Shown here piece by piece: positions 34,931-47,258 of a stretch of 64,000 nt of DNA. The stretch's first letter is position 1; the number at the start of each line of letters is the position of its first letter. Under the pieces are notes generated by a model that was not told the origin of the DNA, did not search any database, and was given only the letters and a program-made list of their open reading frames with translations. A program made the translations under genes and the position numbers. Origin of the DNA: Ligula intestinalis (lineage: Eukaryota > Platyhelminthes > Cestoda > Diphyllobothriidea > Diphyllobothriidae). The stretch covers positions 18,872,482 through 18,936,481 of the forward strand of contig JAYGXS010000007.1 in assembly GCA_036362985.1 (NCBI GenBank), in the 5' to 3' direction.

Positions 34931-36049
34931 CTGTAACATGCTCTTAGCTGGCTCAAATTTGAACTGGCGAATCCCCCACTTGACATGCGATGTGGATATT
35001 CTGGATCATCTTGTAGTTTGCGAAATTGTTCGAAACAGCCTACTGCTGCCTCCAGAGTATCCGGATAACCTGTTTTCATGAAAAAGCGCATTCCACAATG
35101 TCGCTTAGCGGTAACTGCCTTGCACTGGGTAATGGAAACGACTGTGAGTCCCTACGAAGAGCCACACAGTAGATGCGTTGAACTTATACAGGATCAGCAC
35201 AGGGCATGGTAGGCGATGCTGCGACTACGCACACATAACAAATGTCCTAGATGGGTCGCGGCTAGTGTGGCATGTCTAGGTGCCAGTTACTGCAATGATA
35301 CCATCGAAAATTCTCCGTAAAATGACAACACGAAGAAAAAAGCGTGTGAAAAAGCGGAAATGGAGAAGTTGAAAGCCGATTTGTCTTCATAGTTGATGTG
35401 AATGTCGTGAAAAACTTGACTTGTGAGTATTACATGCCCTTTTACCTTTGTCCTTTTAAAATGACCCTTTATTTACTTTACCATCTGCTCTCCGTGAATG
35501 GAGCTATTATTGCTGAAAATTCAGGTTTGTGAAATCCTCACTATAGCATTCTTCTTCTCTCATCCTGCATCCGTTGTCGCTTCCTGTCTTCTTGACTGCA
35601 TCATGAAACAGGATCCAGGCAAGTGAGTGAAGTAAGAGTGCGGTTGACGCTGTGCGAGTCAACCTTCATTTTAAACGTCCTCAGGCTATTTTCCCGTTCC
35701 TGCGCTTATCCTGCTGCGGTGAGTACATGGTGAACAAAGTTGGAAATGATGATCATATACGGCTGGATCAGATGTAACCCTGCACAGATCCATCGTTATG
35801 ACGAAATAGTTGGGTAAGTGAATGGGACTTACGCTGTCCTATCGGTAAAATAAAGTATGCAGAAATAAGCGAAAATAGACTGACATTTTTACCAAAGCAT
35901 CTGGGTAGCTAAATAAATCGCAGTTGCTTAAATTATTAGGGAAAAGAATTGCTGCTGTGATCTACAGGCCATATTCCTTTTGGTAAGACAAAAATTGGGG
36001 CATGTGCTAGGAGGAATAGTAAAAGAGATAAGAAGTTAGATGACGATGA

Positions 36050-36200
36050 CAGTCGGACGAGTTCACTGCTATCCGCGAGGACGATGTCCAAAGTGTGAGA
36101 GAGTAACTGTCGTCACAGTGAGGTCTGTCTGGGATCCGCCTTGAGGTGGATTCTCCCGACCGGATTGGAGCAGGCATACACTGGTGTATACACACGTTTT
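36050..36200 (+). mobile_element. Penelope-like element fragment (5' of the endonuclease linker)
   Basis: About 130 bp match 59770-59890 of the large PLE copy: CGCGAGG, TCCAAAGT.TGAGAG, GTC.TCACAGTGAG and CCAGATTGG-like words in the same order. Confidence 0.55.
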
Positions 36201-37559
36201 AGCATCCACGAGGGATCTGAGGCTGAGCATTGCACGCGTCGCTACATCGGCCTTGTGGTGTGTCTGATCAATCCTGGGATTATGCTCCAAGATAATAAAT
36301 GGTGCAAACCTATTCAGGTAATAATTCCTAAAACTTGTTTTAAAATGTGAGGTCGGCCACTGACTCTTAAAGCGTGCCAGAGATAAAAATCAAACAGGGA
36401 AATTTCGAAGATTAGTGAGGTTCCGATGGCCGTTTATTCGAACGGTGTTTGTGCAGTTTGGTCTTCAATAAGTGTTAGTGTTTTCTTTTAAGGATTGGTG
36501 ACTTATTGTGAAAGTGGCTTGCTAGCATTCCAACTATTTTTCAGGTGGCTTACATGTGGTACTAATGGAAAGATTGATTGGAGTACTTCCAAAAGTACGG
36601 TCATCTACACGAGATATCGAGTTTGGACGCAGGCCGAAAAACAGTAACGAGCGAGCTATAGACCGCAATTTGACAACATCATCCTTACGTTTATTTGACA
36701 TTTTTGGCTCGAAAGATTGCTATCTATGCTTTTTAAGCAAACATGACAACATGATTTACCCTGCATGAAGTTAACATCATTGTCTGCTTTATTTAACCCT
36801 CGTGCTATCGTTTTATTTCATTTTCTTCATTTAAGCTGGACGCAGCCGTGGCAAACATATTAATCGGCATCAAAAACTTGGTATGGATTTGGATAAATTT
36901 GATTTTGTGTTAAATACCTATTAGCAGAATTATTTAAGTACAAGATTGACTTTTTTAAATCGGAAGCACAGGGGCGTTTTGCGCAGGAAGTGCAAGTAAG
37001 AAAACGCAGTGCATTTGAATGATTCAGGAGACAAATGCATGATCTCAAACCGTTCTGGCATGGTTCATTTTGGCAGAAGTTTCATTGGTAGTGGTCTTGG
37101 TTGCAAAAAGCCCTAGGTTACTGTCTTACGGGGACCGTGAGAATGGCCTTTTTATGGATGGCGAAAACGAATGGACGAAAAAAGGAATTGGTAAAAATAA
37201 GTACAAAAGTCTTAAAATTTTGTTAAAATAGTTTAATGCGGCGACTATATAGCGACGGCGTTGGGCGCGTGAATCAAAAAAGGCGCGAAAAACAAATCGT
37301 GCTCAAATTGAACTGGAATCGATGTCGACAAACCTGGAAATTTGAAATTTTATTCCGAAAACTTTCCTTTTTCCCAAAATCCAGTAAAAATGAATATGCA
37401 TAAAATACTCTTATGTAATGCTTAATATTAGAAGTCTAAATTTCCTGTGACTGGATGCTGTAAACAACCGGCTGTTTTATGGCCGGTCTACACGAGGACT
37501 AAATTGAAGCAAGCTGCATATCACATCTCACTCCCTGAGCTTAGAGAGTTGGATGTATC

Positions 37560-37705
37560 GTTGTCGGGGGTGTTCGTTTACCTTGGGCGAGGTCACTGAG
37601 GAATATATTTATACTATAATCCATAACCCCACTGGACGAACGGTGGGCCCCTTTAAGTTGGGGGGGGGGTGTTCGCTGACCCTGAGCGAGGTTATTGAGC
37701 CTATT
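37560..37705 (+). repeat. Direct repeat, ~97-bp spacing
   Basis: GGGGTGTTCG followed by ACC.TG.GCGAGGT at 37565 and 37665. The right copy starts in a G10 run. No gene is seen. Confidence 0.5.
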
Positions 37706-38574
37706 TTTCTTTTCTTACGAACCTAAATACTCCAGATTATGTATGTAGCTGTCCATTTTCGTGCGTAAAGTCATCATCCCTCTGTTAAACCGCAACGGCA
37801 CGAAGAAGTATTTTCGTGCGGTCATCAGCCATGCATCTTAGGCAAAAAGCTAATTGCGATTATGCAAAGGTAATGAATGGCAACCGAAGTGGTCTTACGT
37901 TAAGTCGAAGACTGACACTTCTATAGAAGCGGTAGTATAGTTAGGACAAAAGGAAAGGAAATCCAAGAGAAAACCTGCAACTGCGTAATTGCGTGCTGCA
38001 GGCCAGAAGTTTGAAGCAGCCTTGCCAAGCCATTCAGGTTCCAAGTCAATAGCATGACTGCACTGGTTCAAGTCAAAAACCACTGAACAAATTAAAACTA
38101 CGCCAACTAAAATTCATTGAGTAAGCATATAAGTATCTTGTAAAATTAGGGCACTACCAAGAGAATCTCAGCCTTCACTTTGTAACACAAAATTCTGTTC
38201 ACGTATCTAAATTCAAAGTTTTCTGTCTGCATGCGGAATCGAAGCAGTCTGTGTACCTTTTCCTCTTCAAGCGACGCTTAACCTAATGAAAACCTTAACA
38301 GTAACATGGACTTGAATAGTGGACCCTGCATATGGCAGCTTCCGTAGACTTCTGCTCAGAGTAGAATTATTATAGGTTACAGAGTCAGTAAGCACCACGC
38401 TGTTCGTGGATTGTTTGCGTTCTTCTTTATCCCAATATTGGCTTTACTGTTAGAAATAATTACTATTAAACCAACGTCCGAACATAATCTGGGATTTATT
38501 TTTGGCTAGGGTTCCGACAATTCGATAAGTAATTATCCTTGGATAATAAATGAACGCTTGCTAGATATGGCTTT

Positions 38575-38916
38575 TTGGTTCCTATTGAAGTAGCTTATCA
38601 AGGATTAAAAATTCAGTATTTACGGAACTGTTTCTTGAAACCGTTGAATAATATCCAACTTTGTTTGCGCTCCTTAGATTCCGGACGAGAGGTCGCCAAA
38701 CGTGATGGCAGTAATGGTAACTTCGCATATTTTGATCGACAAAACATTTTTCCATACATTCATTCAATTCATTTGAATAGTTTGCAGGACTTTACCGTCA
38801 ATCCGGAAAAATTGCTACTCTTGCAGTTGGGAATTGACATATCAGTCCAGGGATTTATTGGAACAGGTCTGTCAGGCCGATTTAGAGTAGAGTCAAAGTT
38901 GATCGAGTTATGCTGA
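38575..38916 (+). CDS. Unassigned open reading frame of 113 codons
   Basis: The longest motif-free frame in the 36-41 kb interval. It has mixed composition (for example LRSLDSGREVAKRDG and LLLLQLGIDISVQGF), no signal peptide, no membrane segment and no domain I recognise. No adjacent exons or element ends were found. It may be chance or an old element. Confidence 0.2.
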   Translation: MVPIEVAYQGLKIQYLRNCFLKPLNNIQLCLRSLDSGREVAKRDGSNGNFAYFDRQNIFPYIHSIHLNSLQDFTVNPEKLLLLQLGIDISVQGFIGTGLSGRFRVESKLIELC

Positions 38917-38919
38917 AAT

Positions 38920-41180
38920 CTATGAAGTTTTATTGACGGTATTTGACGGTAAAACAAACATGTGGTCAAAGTGAAGGTGCCAAACGCAAGCTACTGTTTA
39001 ATGAACTTGATATATTCTAGCTTATTTGGAATCCATTCCTTCATAACCTACTATCGTATGGACTTTTTACAGCAAACTTCACCTGACATATTCTTTCTGA
39101 CATGTTATATCATTAATATATAATCAAAATTTAGGGTTAGTGATCAAGTCGTTATTTTAAGTTATTTAATGCTGCTCTTGAAAGATAAACAAACCTGAGT
39201 CATGTCATATATCTTACCTTCCAGCAGGGTTTTCCTCTACCCTCCAAACGCGAATCGAAGAACTGGGTAAGCAAGGAGACTTAATGACATTCATTTTTTT
39301 ATTTAACAAAGCGCCTGCCTGTGTGCTATGGTACCCTTTAAGAAGTTGGAATTGTGCTGTGCAACCAAGCATCATCATACGGGTCCGGACAAATTAAATG
39401 CTTGTTAAATTTTTTCCAGCTGCAAAAAATTGTGTTTGCATTCATCCCCGCCAAGGAAATTCATCCACGTTCGCATACTTTCCATTCGTGGCCAACCAGG
39501 AGGGATGCCTATAATAACTTCGTACGTTCAAAACACCCTGTTCCCGTATGCACGTTATGCTACGAAGCCCCTTAAACATTAATCAAGCATTGCCAATGCT
39601 ATGGTAAACTAGATGAGTCTGAAAAACTTATTTTTTCGGGGGAAAGAATTCGCCGTTAATCCCTACAGGTCAAAATCTAGACTGTTTAATGAGCTACGTC
39701 CAGGTTACCGGCGTAAATTATTCTCAGCACAACTCGTTTATTAAGCAGTTTTTTTCTTATAATTCATTTTGTTACCCGAGAAGAGATAAGTATACTTCGC
39801 AGAGAAGAAGCAGTAGTAAATGATGTTTGCATTTATTTCTGAAGGAAGTAGACATCTGGTTTTCTGTCTATTTTAAAACGTAAACGGTGTCGAAGGATGT
39901 TGGCCTTTTGCTGAAATCCGTGGCTTGAGAGGCAACCAAGTGATGGGGTAGCTAGGTCTTTCCCTCAAGTTGGACCTGGAGGCTACATGGGATCCTCCTC
40001 AATATTATCTTCATAGCTCTCTCTCTCTCACTCGTTTGACATCCGAGCCGCTCTCAAGTATTGTTGGGCGAAAACCGGGTTTTATGCGTGCTTCCGGTCT
40101 TTTTCACTCCATCATGACACTGGGCCTGGTTTGGTTAAGAAGAGAGTGCGTTTAGCTGCTATGCCCATCTACTATCACAATAGGCCGGTTTACTTGCACG
40201 TCAACGCTACTACGTACACAGTGCTGTGGAGCAGGGGGCTTAACGTCGTCCAATTCGACGATCGAAGAATACCCACCAAAATAATTCATTTTTCTGGTAT
40301 CAAATTTAATGAAAACGAATATTCACAAAAAATGGTGCATGAAGCATGCTTCTATTGCATAACTTTGAATGTTTATTAGCATCAAGAATCGGTTGGAACT
40401 GGCAATCCACCCTACTAGTGAACTTTGACAGATGGTAGTTAACGCAAAAGCTTGAATAAGTACTCGTCCAAAAGTTCCAGGTCTCGGTGCACGAATTAAA
40501 TTGGTATTTCTTTCCCGTCTAATCGATTTCGCAACTTAGAAAAATAATTTTTTCATACTAGGACAAAACGAAGATTGCATCAATAATTATTCACCACTTT
40601 TGCATGACAGTGAGACCGCCACAAGCGAGAACGCCCAACCGATACCCTATGGAATAAGCACACAAACGGTGCCTTGAATGTGGATCCGTTTGTAGTGCGA
40701 CAGGCTTGGGCAGAATCAAAAACGCACGCCTGCCTAGCTCACTACTCAGCAATGGCAATAAAATGTCAATACGACCAAAGGTAGCTTTAAAGTTAATATC
40801 CTTGCCCACGGGTACCAGACTCAGCTTGGTCCTCACTACATGTACCAAATTTCAGGAAGCAGGACTTTGATTTTATAAAGGTGGCATTGGAACAAGTACT
40901 AATTTATAAAAAGCGAATAACAGCCAGACATTCAGTCCGGAAAAGGACTGGGTTATCGAGCCAATTCTCAGACCAGGTAACAGTTCGATTTCGGACTCGC
41001 AAGAGCAAGTGAAAATCATTTAGCAATCTGTACTGCGGGAGCAGTGTTAATAGGGGTTATACGGGCGGGGCATCGCGGGAAAAATATGAATTATTAATAA
41101 ATAGAGAGTATAGAAGTAGAAGATAGTAGATAGATAATAGTAATAGATAATAGATAATAGCAATCATTTATAACTAACCA
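38920..41180. other. No recognisable gene
   Basis: Includes a short CT-rich run (40017-40030) and a TAGATAATAG-type microsatellite at 41128-41165. Nothing else can be supported. Confidence 0.45.
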
Positions 41181-41259
41181 ATAAAAAAATAAAAACTCAA
41201 CGAATTGCGGATCTGCACAAAGAACTACCAATTTATAAAATTTAAGGAAAGCCATGAGG

Positions 41260-42362
41260 TGAAGTTAGACAAACAGGCGAATCCCGCAGGGATTTAAAGT
41301 AACAGAATTAGACTCTGAGGGGAAAGACGGTGGTTTGTGATCGGAAAATACACTGAATTCCACGCCATTAAGAAATTGCCGGAAGTGTTTCGCGACGAGT
41401 TAAGCGACATGAAACTCCCGCCCACGTGTGCGATATTATGATTCATTTGATTTTAATTTTTTGAGATAAAAGTCAAGGGGCATTTCTAATTTTTTAGATG
41501 CTGAAGAACCGTGCTGACTAAAACATTGGAGGCGTCAACCTGTATCCGAAGCCCAATCTTGCTTTGTCCGGCATCCTTGTTCAAAGCCATTTGCCACAAG
41601 GTCATCCAATACCTCAGTCAGCGCTTTCAGACTTGCTGCCTGCAGAGACTTGACCAACTCCAACTCGGAAACACACAGACATGTGTCCACTATCTCGCAG
41701 CTGCGCAAGCGCCACTTGTACGTGTCTCTCCGCTCCATCCGCGGACGAGAGAGCCTACGCCACTAGATACGACACTCCTCGGGTAATGTCACACACGCCA
41801 ATTGGAGAACACTTGAACCTGCTCCGCAATCCTACTTAAGCGGCAGCCACCACTGTCTCATTCTCTCACAGGTTCGAGTGGACGAGTCAACATCAGCCCT
41901 GGCTTCGCCAGTGGTCACTGTCGCCTGAGACTGCAACTGGGAGTTCTGTACACAATAAAACTCTCACTGTGGTGACTCCTGCCTATTACCTCTAATCTGA
42001 CGTTCGACCTGATGACTGGAGTGATCTGAATACAAATAGAGCTAAGACCGCTAAAAACCCTGAAGTATATGAGATCATCGGGGACTGAATGCGTCAAGAG
42101 GGTGGTATCGGCAGGGGCAATCTTGGCGTTCTCAAAAACACCAAGGCGTCTTCGGATAGTTCGGAAGACTCTCTGGGACCTGAGAAGAATGTCTTGAGCA
42201 GCAGAATGGTGTCGGCACACTTAGGAAGGACTCGACCGTAGACGTTAACCATGTCCAAATTCTTTGCAGCTCAAGGGTTGGGAATTCACAGCTGGTCGAA
42301 AATTTTGAAGAGAGAGGATGAATGCCGTTGGTGTCGACCAGGTGACCGAGAAAATTGAGTGA
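41260..42362 (-). mobile_element. Ty3/gypsy RT C-terminus and RNase H remnant, interrupted
   Basis: Minus-strand 42362-42068 is over 70% similar by eye to 17000-16690: the FLGHLVD region, the KCADTILLLKTFFSG-like connection, and ELSEDALVF. Minus-strand 41520-41260 encodes AKHFRQFLNGVEFSVFSDHKP (RNase H) and matches 16670-16400. Between the two lies about 540 bp (41520-42060) absent from the other copy, so an insertion is likely. The copy is abutted on the right by Helitron-like sequence. Confidence 0.75.
41520..42060 (+). repeat. Insertion with LTR-like features inside the gypsy remnant
   Basis: Contains TACTTAAGCGGC (weak TATA-like), then ACACAATAAAACTCTCACTG (polyA-like signal). It splits the gypsy RT-RNase H pair seen contiguous at 16.4-17.0 kb. 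A solo LTR is possible, but end repeats are not clear. Confidence 0.35.
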
Positions 42363-42540
42363 GGGAACAATTATTAAAACAATAAGCTGTATACTTAATA
42401 AAAGATATCTTGTAGCTCTGTGCGGTTCCTATTACGTTTTTGACTGGCTGGCGTCACAGACTCGCGCGTGCAGGCAGGCATGCGCGCCTATCCATATGTC
42501 AGTCACACGGGACGCGCCGCCCGTCGTCCGCCATCTTCAA

Positions 42541-44435
42541 CATGGCCCTAATTCTCATTGATAACATCTTGGTTGGCATGGGCGGTGAACAACTTCATAC
42601 GTACGGATTCCCTCTGCTTGACAGCAGCGCTGGAAATCAGCTCCCCACTGAACTGCAGCATGAGCTATGCTAAAAAATGTGACCGAGCTGTCAGCTTACG
42701 TTTCTCTGAATAAACCAAGGCTCCTGGTCAACCAACTGCACGCATTCAATACTATTCTTGACGGTGTCTATGGTCGCAGTAGTGGTACTCACGTTCTCTT
42801 TTTGGATGCTCCTAGTGAAACTGGCAAAACTTTCGTCCTCAAGTTGCTCCTTGCCCAACTGCGCAAAGACGGCAAAATTGTTTTGGCTGTTGCATCGGCT
42901 GATACTGCAGCGACGTTGCTTCCTGGCGTAGAACTGCTTACAGTACCTTGAAGCTCTCCTTAGGTTAGCCAACGATGGTAATGCAACATGCCAAATAAGC
43001 ACAGACAGTGGTTCAGCTGAATTGCTGAAGCGTTGCTCAGCAATAATTTGGGACGAGTGTACAATGGCAAACAGAATTGCACTGGAAGCGCTGGATAGAA
43101 CTCTGCGTGATATCACAGAAAAGACCACTCTTTTGGTGGCATCAACATAGTTTTATCTGGCGATTTTCGTCAGACTCTACCTGTTATTCAAAGGGGTACC
43201 AGAGGTGAGCAGGTAAAGTCCTGCCTGCAATATTCACCGTTATGGTATATGATAAAACCATTGGAACTCACAACCCATATGAGATTTCACCTAAATGCTA
43301 ATAATGAGTCCGGCGAGTTCTCCACTAATATCTTGAAGATTTGTGAAGGTAAAATGGAAACCGATGCAACTGGACGCATCTCCTTTGCTTTTGTTGCAAA
43401 TTTGGTGAGCAGGGGCGAAGACCTAAGAGAAAAAGTTTTTCCTAACCTCCAAACCAAATTCTCCGACGCTGAGTGGTTCTGCAAACGCGGAATTCTGGCC
43501 CCCACAAACAAATTCGTCAATGCCATTAACGAGAGACTAACCCACCTTCTGCCAGGTTTGGAAAAACTGTACAAATACTACGATACAACAGTACATCCCA
43601 CAGATTGCGTTAATTGTCCAGCTGAATTCCTGAACAGTTTGGAAATACCTTGCGTCCCTTCCCATAGGCTGATTCTGAAAGTTGGCACGCCGATTATGAG
43701 CATGAGAAATCTGGACGCCCACGGCTATGCAATGGCACTAGATTGACTGTTCAGCGCCTGATGAGCTATCTGTTAGAGGCCACGATTATTACCGGTTGTG
43801 CGAAAGGCGAAATCGTTTACAAACCCATCATCACGTCCGATACCACCTTTTATCTCCGGCGTCTACAGTTTCCCGTGAAGGTTTGCCTTGCAATTTTCAG
43901 CAGCAAGTCCCAAGGTTAAACCTTTAAGGTGGCTGGACTTCACGTTGCCATATGCCGATTTGGTTCAAAACGGAATTTATACGTCTGGGCACCCAACAAG
44001 ATTTCGAAGAATGTTGTTTACCATGAAGCATTGGTCTGACGGTTATATCTTCAACTTCCTTATGGTTTCTACTAATACCTCACTTATGACCGTACCTCCT
44101 GTAATTCCCCAATCACTCGAAATTCGGCTCTTTTTGTTCCTCCTTTGGTGTTATACCCTACCTCCGTCCTTCCCATTATTACTTGTACGTGTGTTCTCTC
44201 TACTGTTCCCTTTGCTATCTACCATGTTCCCCCTTAATATTTACACACGTCACTCTTTTCCGGTGCCACACTTACAGTTGTCCGCCTTTCCATACCGTTC
44301 TACATTACTGTTTGCTTATCCCGCGTACGTATTAATTGTTTCAAAAGGTTTTACTGCAGAGGACACTTACCTTTTCCCTTCATAAAGGACAACAATGGGT
44401 AAGGAAGCCAAGGCGAAGCCGAGCTTCCGCGCTAG
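42541..44435 (+). mobile_element. Helitron: Pif1-like helicase pseudogene and intact 3' terminus
   Basis: Frames at 42541-42661, 42667-42951, 42952-43149, 43150-43746 and 43748-44030 together give a Pif1-type SF1 helicase as in Helitron RepHel proteins: ALILIDNILVGMGG, Walker A as LDAPSETGKTF, Walker B IIWDECTMA, SGDFRQTLPVI, RGILAPTNKFVNAIN, EFLNSLEIP, and RRLQFPVKVCLAIF near the end with a TAA at 43917-43919. Frameshifts separate the parts. A Helitron 3' end follows: the hairpin arms GGAAGC (44403-44408) and GCTTCC (44423-44428) with an inner GGC/GCC pair, then GCG and CTAG (44432-44435), followed by T. The Rep (HUH) domain and 5' TC end are not visible, so the copy is 5' truncated. Confidence 0.88.
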
Positions 44436-44436
44436 T
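44401..44436 (+). other. Helitron 3' terminal hairpin and CTAG end
   Basis: A 6-bp stem with a nested 3-bp stem, 3 nt before CTAG|T, is the standard Helitron terminator and cut-site layout. Confidence 0.85.
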
Positions 44437-44625
44437 TTAAAATAAAGCAATAAAAAACAAGAACGCGGCAGACTGTGCAACTGCGCAAAGTAAAACCGTT
44501 AAAGATAGGTTTTCCCTCCTTTTTTGAATTGAAAATCTATAAAAAAATAAACAAAGGTTACCCAAAGTGAACTTAACTTAATAAACTCAAACTATTTTAA
44601 AGTTGCGAAAATTCCCATCAGAGAA

Positions 44626-44923
44626 TTCAGAAGAGTGTTTGGCGAGCATACGTAGCTTTCGATAAATTCTTATCGGGCCATTACAATTATATAGGGAGGG
44701 GTGCAAATTAACATGCTGGTTATCAAGTTATCACAAAACGCAAATTAGTCATGGGGATGAGGAAGGGGGTGTGGGGTTGGTAGCAATCAGCTAATGAGGG
44801 TTTGTTGAGTCCGGATAGGGGAAGGGGGTGGGGTGGGGTGAGGCGGTAGCAAGCGGGAAAGATGCAGGTAGTTACGTAACCGCTTGCCAAAAGCTACGTA
44901 TGCTCGCCAAACACTCTTCTGAA
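44626..44923. mobile_element. 298-bp MITE with perfect 34-bp terminal inverted repeats
   Basis: Left TIR 44626-44659 starts TTCAGAAGAGTGTTTGGCGA; the right TIR 44890-44923 is its exact reverse complement. There is no coding capacity. The interior is G-rich on the plus strand (44755-44855), with two similar GGGG..GAAGGGGGT units. No convincing target duplication is seen (AA on both sides at most). It lies in AACTCAAACTA-type repeat. Perfect TIRs suggest a recent insertion; the superfamily is unknown. Confidence 0.85.
44818..44838 (+). other. G-quadruplex motif in the MITE
   Basis: Four G-runs of 4-5 separated by AA, T and T form a tight quadruplex-type pattern on the plus strand. Confidence 0.6.
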
Positions 44924-45060
44924 AACTCAAACTAATCGAAACTAAACTAGAATCAAACTAAGAAAACTAATCAATAAACTAAAAACAAAACCAAACTAAA
45001 CTGAAGACCAAAATAAACTTAAATTATACTTAAGTAAACCAAACTTGTAACGATTTTTGT
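44924..45060. repeat. AACTAAA-type low-complexity repeat
   Basis: Same word composition as 15880-16340; also present left of the MITE at 44560-44600. Confidence 0.55.
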
Positions 45061-45283
45061 GGTCGAGCAAGCATGTATACTTCTACGAAAGAAGTAGGCA
45101 GTCATGCGAAGTAAGCGTAGTGAGCCCGAAACCAGATTTTCACTACAGTCCGTCATGGCAAGGCTCTCAGCGCATCGAGCTAGATTCGATCGTGCCCTAA
45201 TAATCATTCTTAGTGATGCATCGAGTTGCTCCGAAAATTGATTCAGCATCGTCAATCTTACTCTATCTTTCACCTATCATGCA

Positions 45284-46920
45284 TCAGTAGACTGTCGAGG
45301 CTAGCAGACTGGCGCCTTTAGCTGAAGTGGAGAGATTGCCTACGACCAAGTTTACCAAGATACAGGTGTGACTACGTATTTTTATGTGGCGAGTATCTAC
45401 ACAATGGCCGTAAAGGCTGTAGAAACGGCATTCTCTGCTGAGTGCTTGAGCTCCTGGCACTCGTTCGTCAAACTCTGTTTGATGGATTTGCAGGTGATTA
45501 ACCAGGCCGATCCATGAATCAACTGTCCTATCACAATGAGGAAAGGTTGAAATCGAATCTCCATTGATAATGGATTTGAAGCAGGAAGTGTTGCACATCA
45601 GTGGCGAGAGCGAAAGAGATGCCATCGGGGATGAATGTCACCGTGGCCGACGAGGAGGTTTTGACAGGCGAAATGGTGCCGTTGATAGAAGGTGGTGGGT
45701 CACTGGTAATATATAGGAGTTTCGTCAAGAGGACGCCATCCCGTATTTTCAGTTAGTTGATCAGTTGCAGGCCACGGCGATTCTAGAGGGAGTTTTGCAG
45801 CTAGTCGAATACCTGGTTGGTTTCCATGATCAGTTAAGTTTTCAACAGCCTTGACTGGGGCACCACTGACATTGATTCAAAGATTGTCGTATTTTGCGAT
45901 TTGTGATGACTGGTGCGTGTCCATCGTTCTGGTTGTGTTTATTATTAGTCAGAAAACCGGCGGCAAAGAGGTCAACGCTCCCTTCATTTTTCCCCTTTCG
46001 TTGAGGTGTTGCATGCAAAATGGTCTGGGAAGCAAAGGTTGTGGACTGTAGTCCCCGCGATATTAGGTGAGAATAGCCGGCTCCCTTACAACTTGTAAAA
46101 AGAAGCCATAGTCATGCACCTTAAATCCTATGGAACATGTTCTTAGCGCCACATCTCCTGATATCGTCGTACGTTCGGCCATCGGCTGGGAGCCACCGCG
46201 CATATAGACTTCCGCTGATACTGCGTCGGATCAGATGTTTTTCCACTGGTAATACGTTGCAGTGCTCGCATAGTTTGTGGGATATAAGGCATGCTATCCA
46301 GGTCTTTGTTCGGGGCCACTTGGTGAAGCCAATTCATGGCAGCATCGCAGATGATTAACTTGTGGTTGCGGGTACCTATGTAGTACCCGGGCAGCACCTT
46401 AGAAATTGTGCTGTCTCTAGCGGAAGTGTTGAACCATCAGAATTAAGCATCAGTGCGGATGCGTTAAGGAGGTGGCCGTAGACGGCCCTAAAGGGGGTTT
46501 TCGTTTCGCTGAGGTCTGCATACAATGGAAATGCGCTACTCATTTGGAATACTCAGATGTCCGGCATCTCCCGAAGTCATTGCTATACAAGGCGGTTACA
46601 TCTAACGAGGGCAGTTTTTCGGTGGCATTCAGCGGTCGCTTAAGGGTTTGTGCAGTCGGTTCCGCTCAGCAAGTGTGATGATGATGTCAGCGTCATTTAT
46701 CGTCAAACCAGTCCTGGTGTTGACGGCGTGCACGTTGCAGGACGGCAATGACATAGGACTGGAGATAGGTGCTCCCCAATCGGTTACGGAGCTTACCCGT
46801 AGGGTTCGGGCTCCTGGTCGTGCAAAAATTCGTAATGGCCGGCCGATGATGGCTAATAGGTCAGAAATGGCCATTCTAGCCTCCCTTTTCTTTTTCGTTA
46901 CATTCTTTCTACACTTCAAA
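45284..46920 (-). mobile_element. RTE-like LINE remnant: pre-RT, RT start and C-terminal zinc finger
   Basis: Minus strand, in order: NDADIIITLAERNRLHK (about 46715-46665), FRAVYGHLLNASALMLNSDG (about 46490), SDGSTLPLETAQFL, then after a frame change MNWLHQVAPNKDLDSMPYIP and MRALQRITSGK (46340-46230) and QEMW. These match the segment just before the RT palm in endonuclease-RT elements of tapeworms. The RT core is deleted. At 45560-45470 a C2H2-like finger FPHCDRTVDSWIGLVNHLQIH follows a Pro/Thr/Ser linker (first Cys lost to Phe), then a second damaged one. A TAG near 46385 and the frameshifts show decay. Same family as 8484-8888. Confidence 0.75.
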
Positions 46921-47174
46921 AGGTCTAATTCTTGTATTTTCGATGGTGGCTTACATAATCTACTGTTGTCGTATTTTTTTCGAATGGACAGCGCACCTCA
47001 CAATTTCGTTTAGAATTTCATGAAAGCAACTCTTCTGTACTTGACCTGAGGAACAAATCTGACCTGTGTGCACCGATTCAAGCGCGAGTATGCATTTACC
47101 TTGCAACCCACGTCACAATGCTTACACTTTTATTTTGGCTAACGTGCGTTGAGAGAAAATATATGCACTCGGCT

Positions 47175-47258
47175 GCGCCAGTCAAGAACCAATGGCATGC
47201 CGAGTCGTGTTATTGACGCAATCGCGAATTCAATTGGCGCTGCTACGCGCATTGCACC
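47175..47258 (+). repeat. Dispersed repeat R1, copy 1
   Basis: About 80 bp match 50169-50252: GCGCCAGTCAAGA.CCAATG, GCCGAGTCGTGT, AATTGGCGCT and ACGCGCATTGCACC. Confidence 0.7.

Noticed and set aside
42541..43746. Host Pif1 DNA helicase gene
   Set aside because: Several frameshifts, Helitron-type motifs upstream (ALILIDNILVGMGG) and a Helitron 3' end directly downstream.
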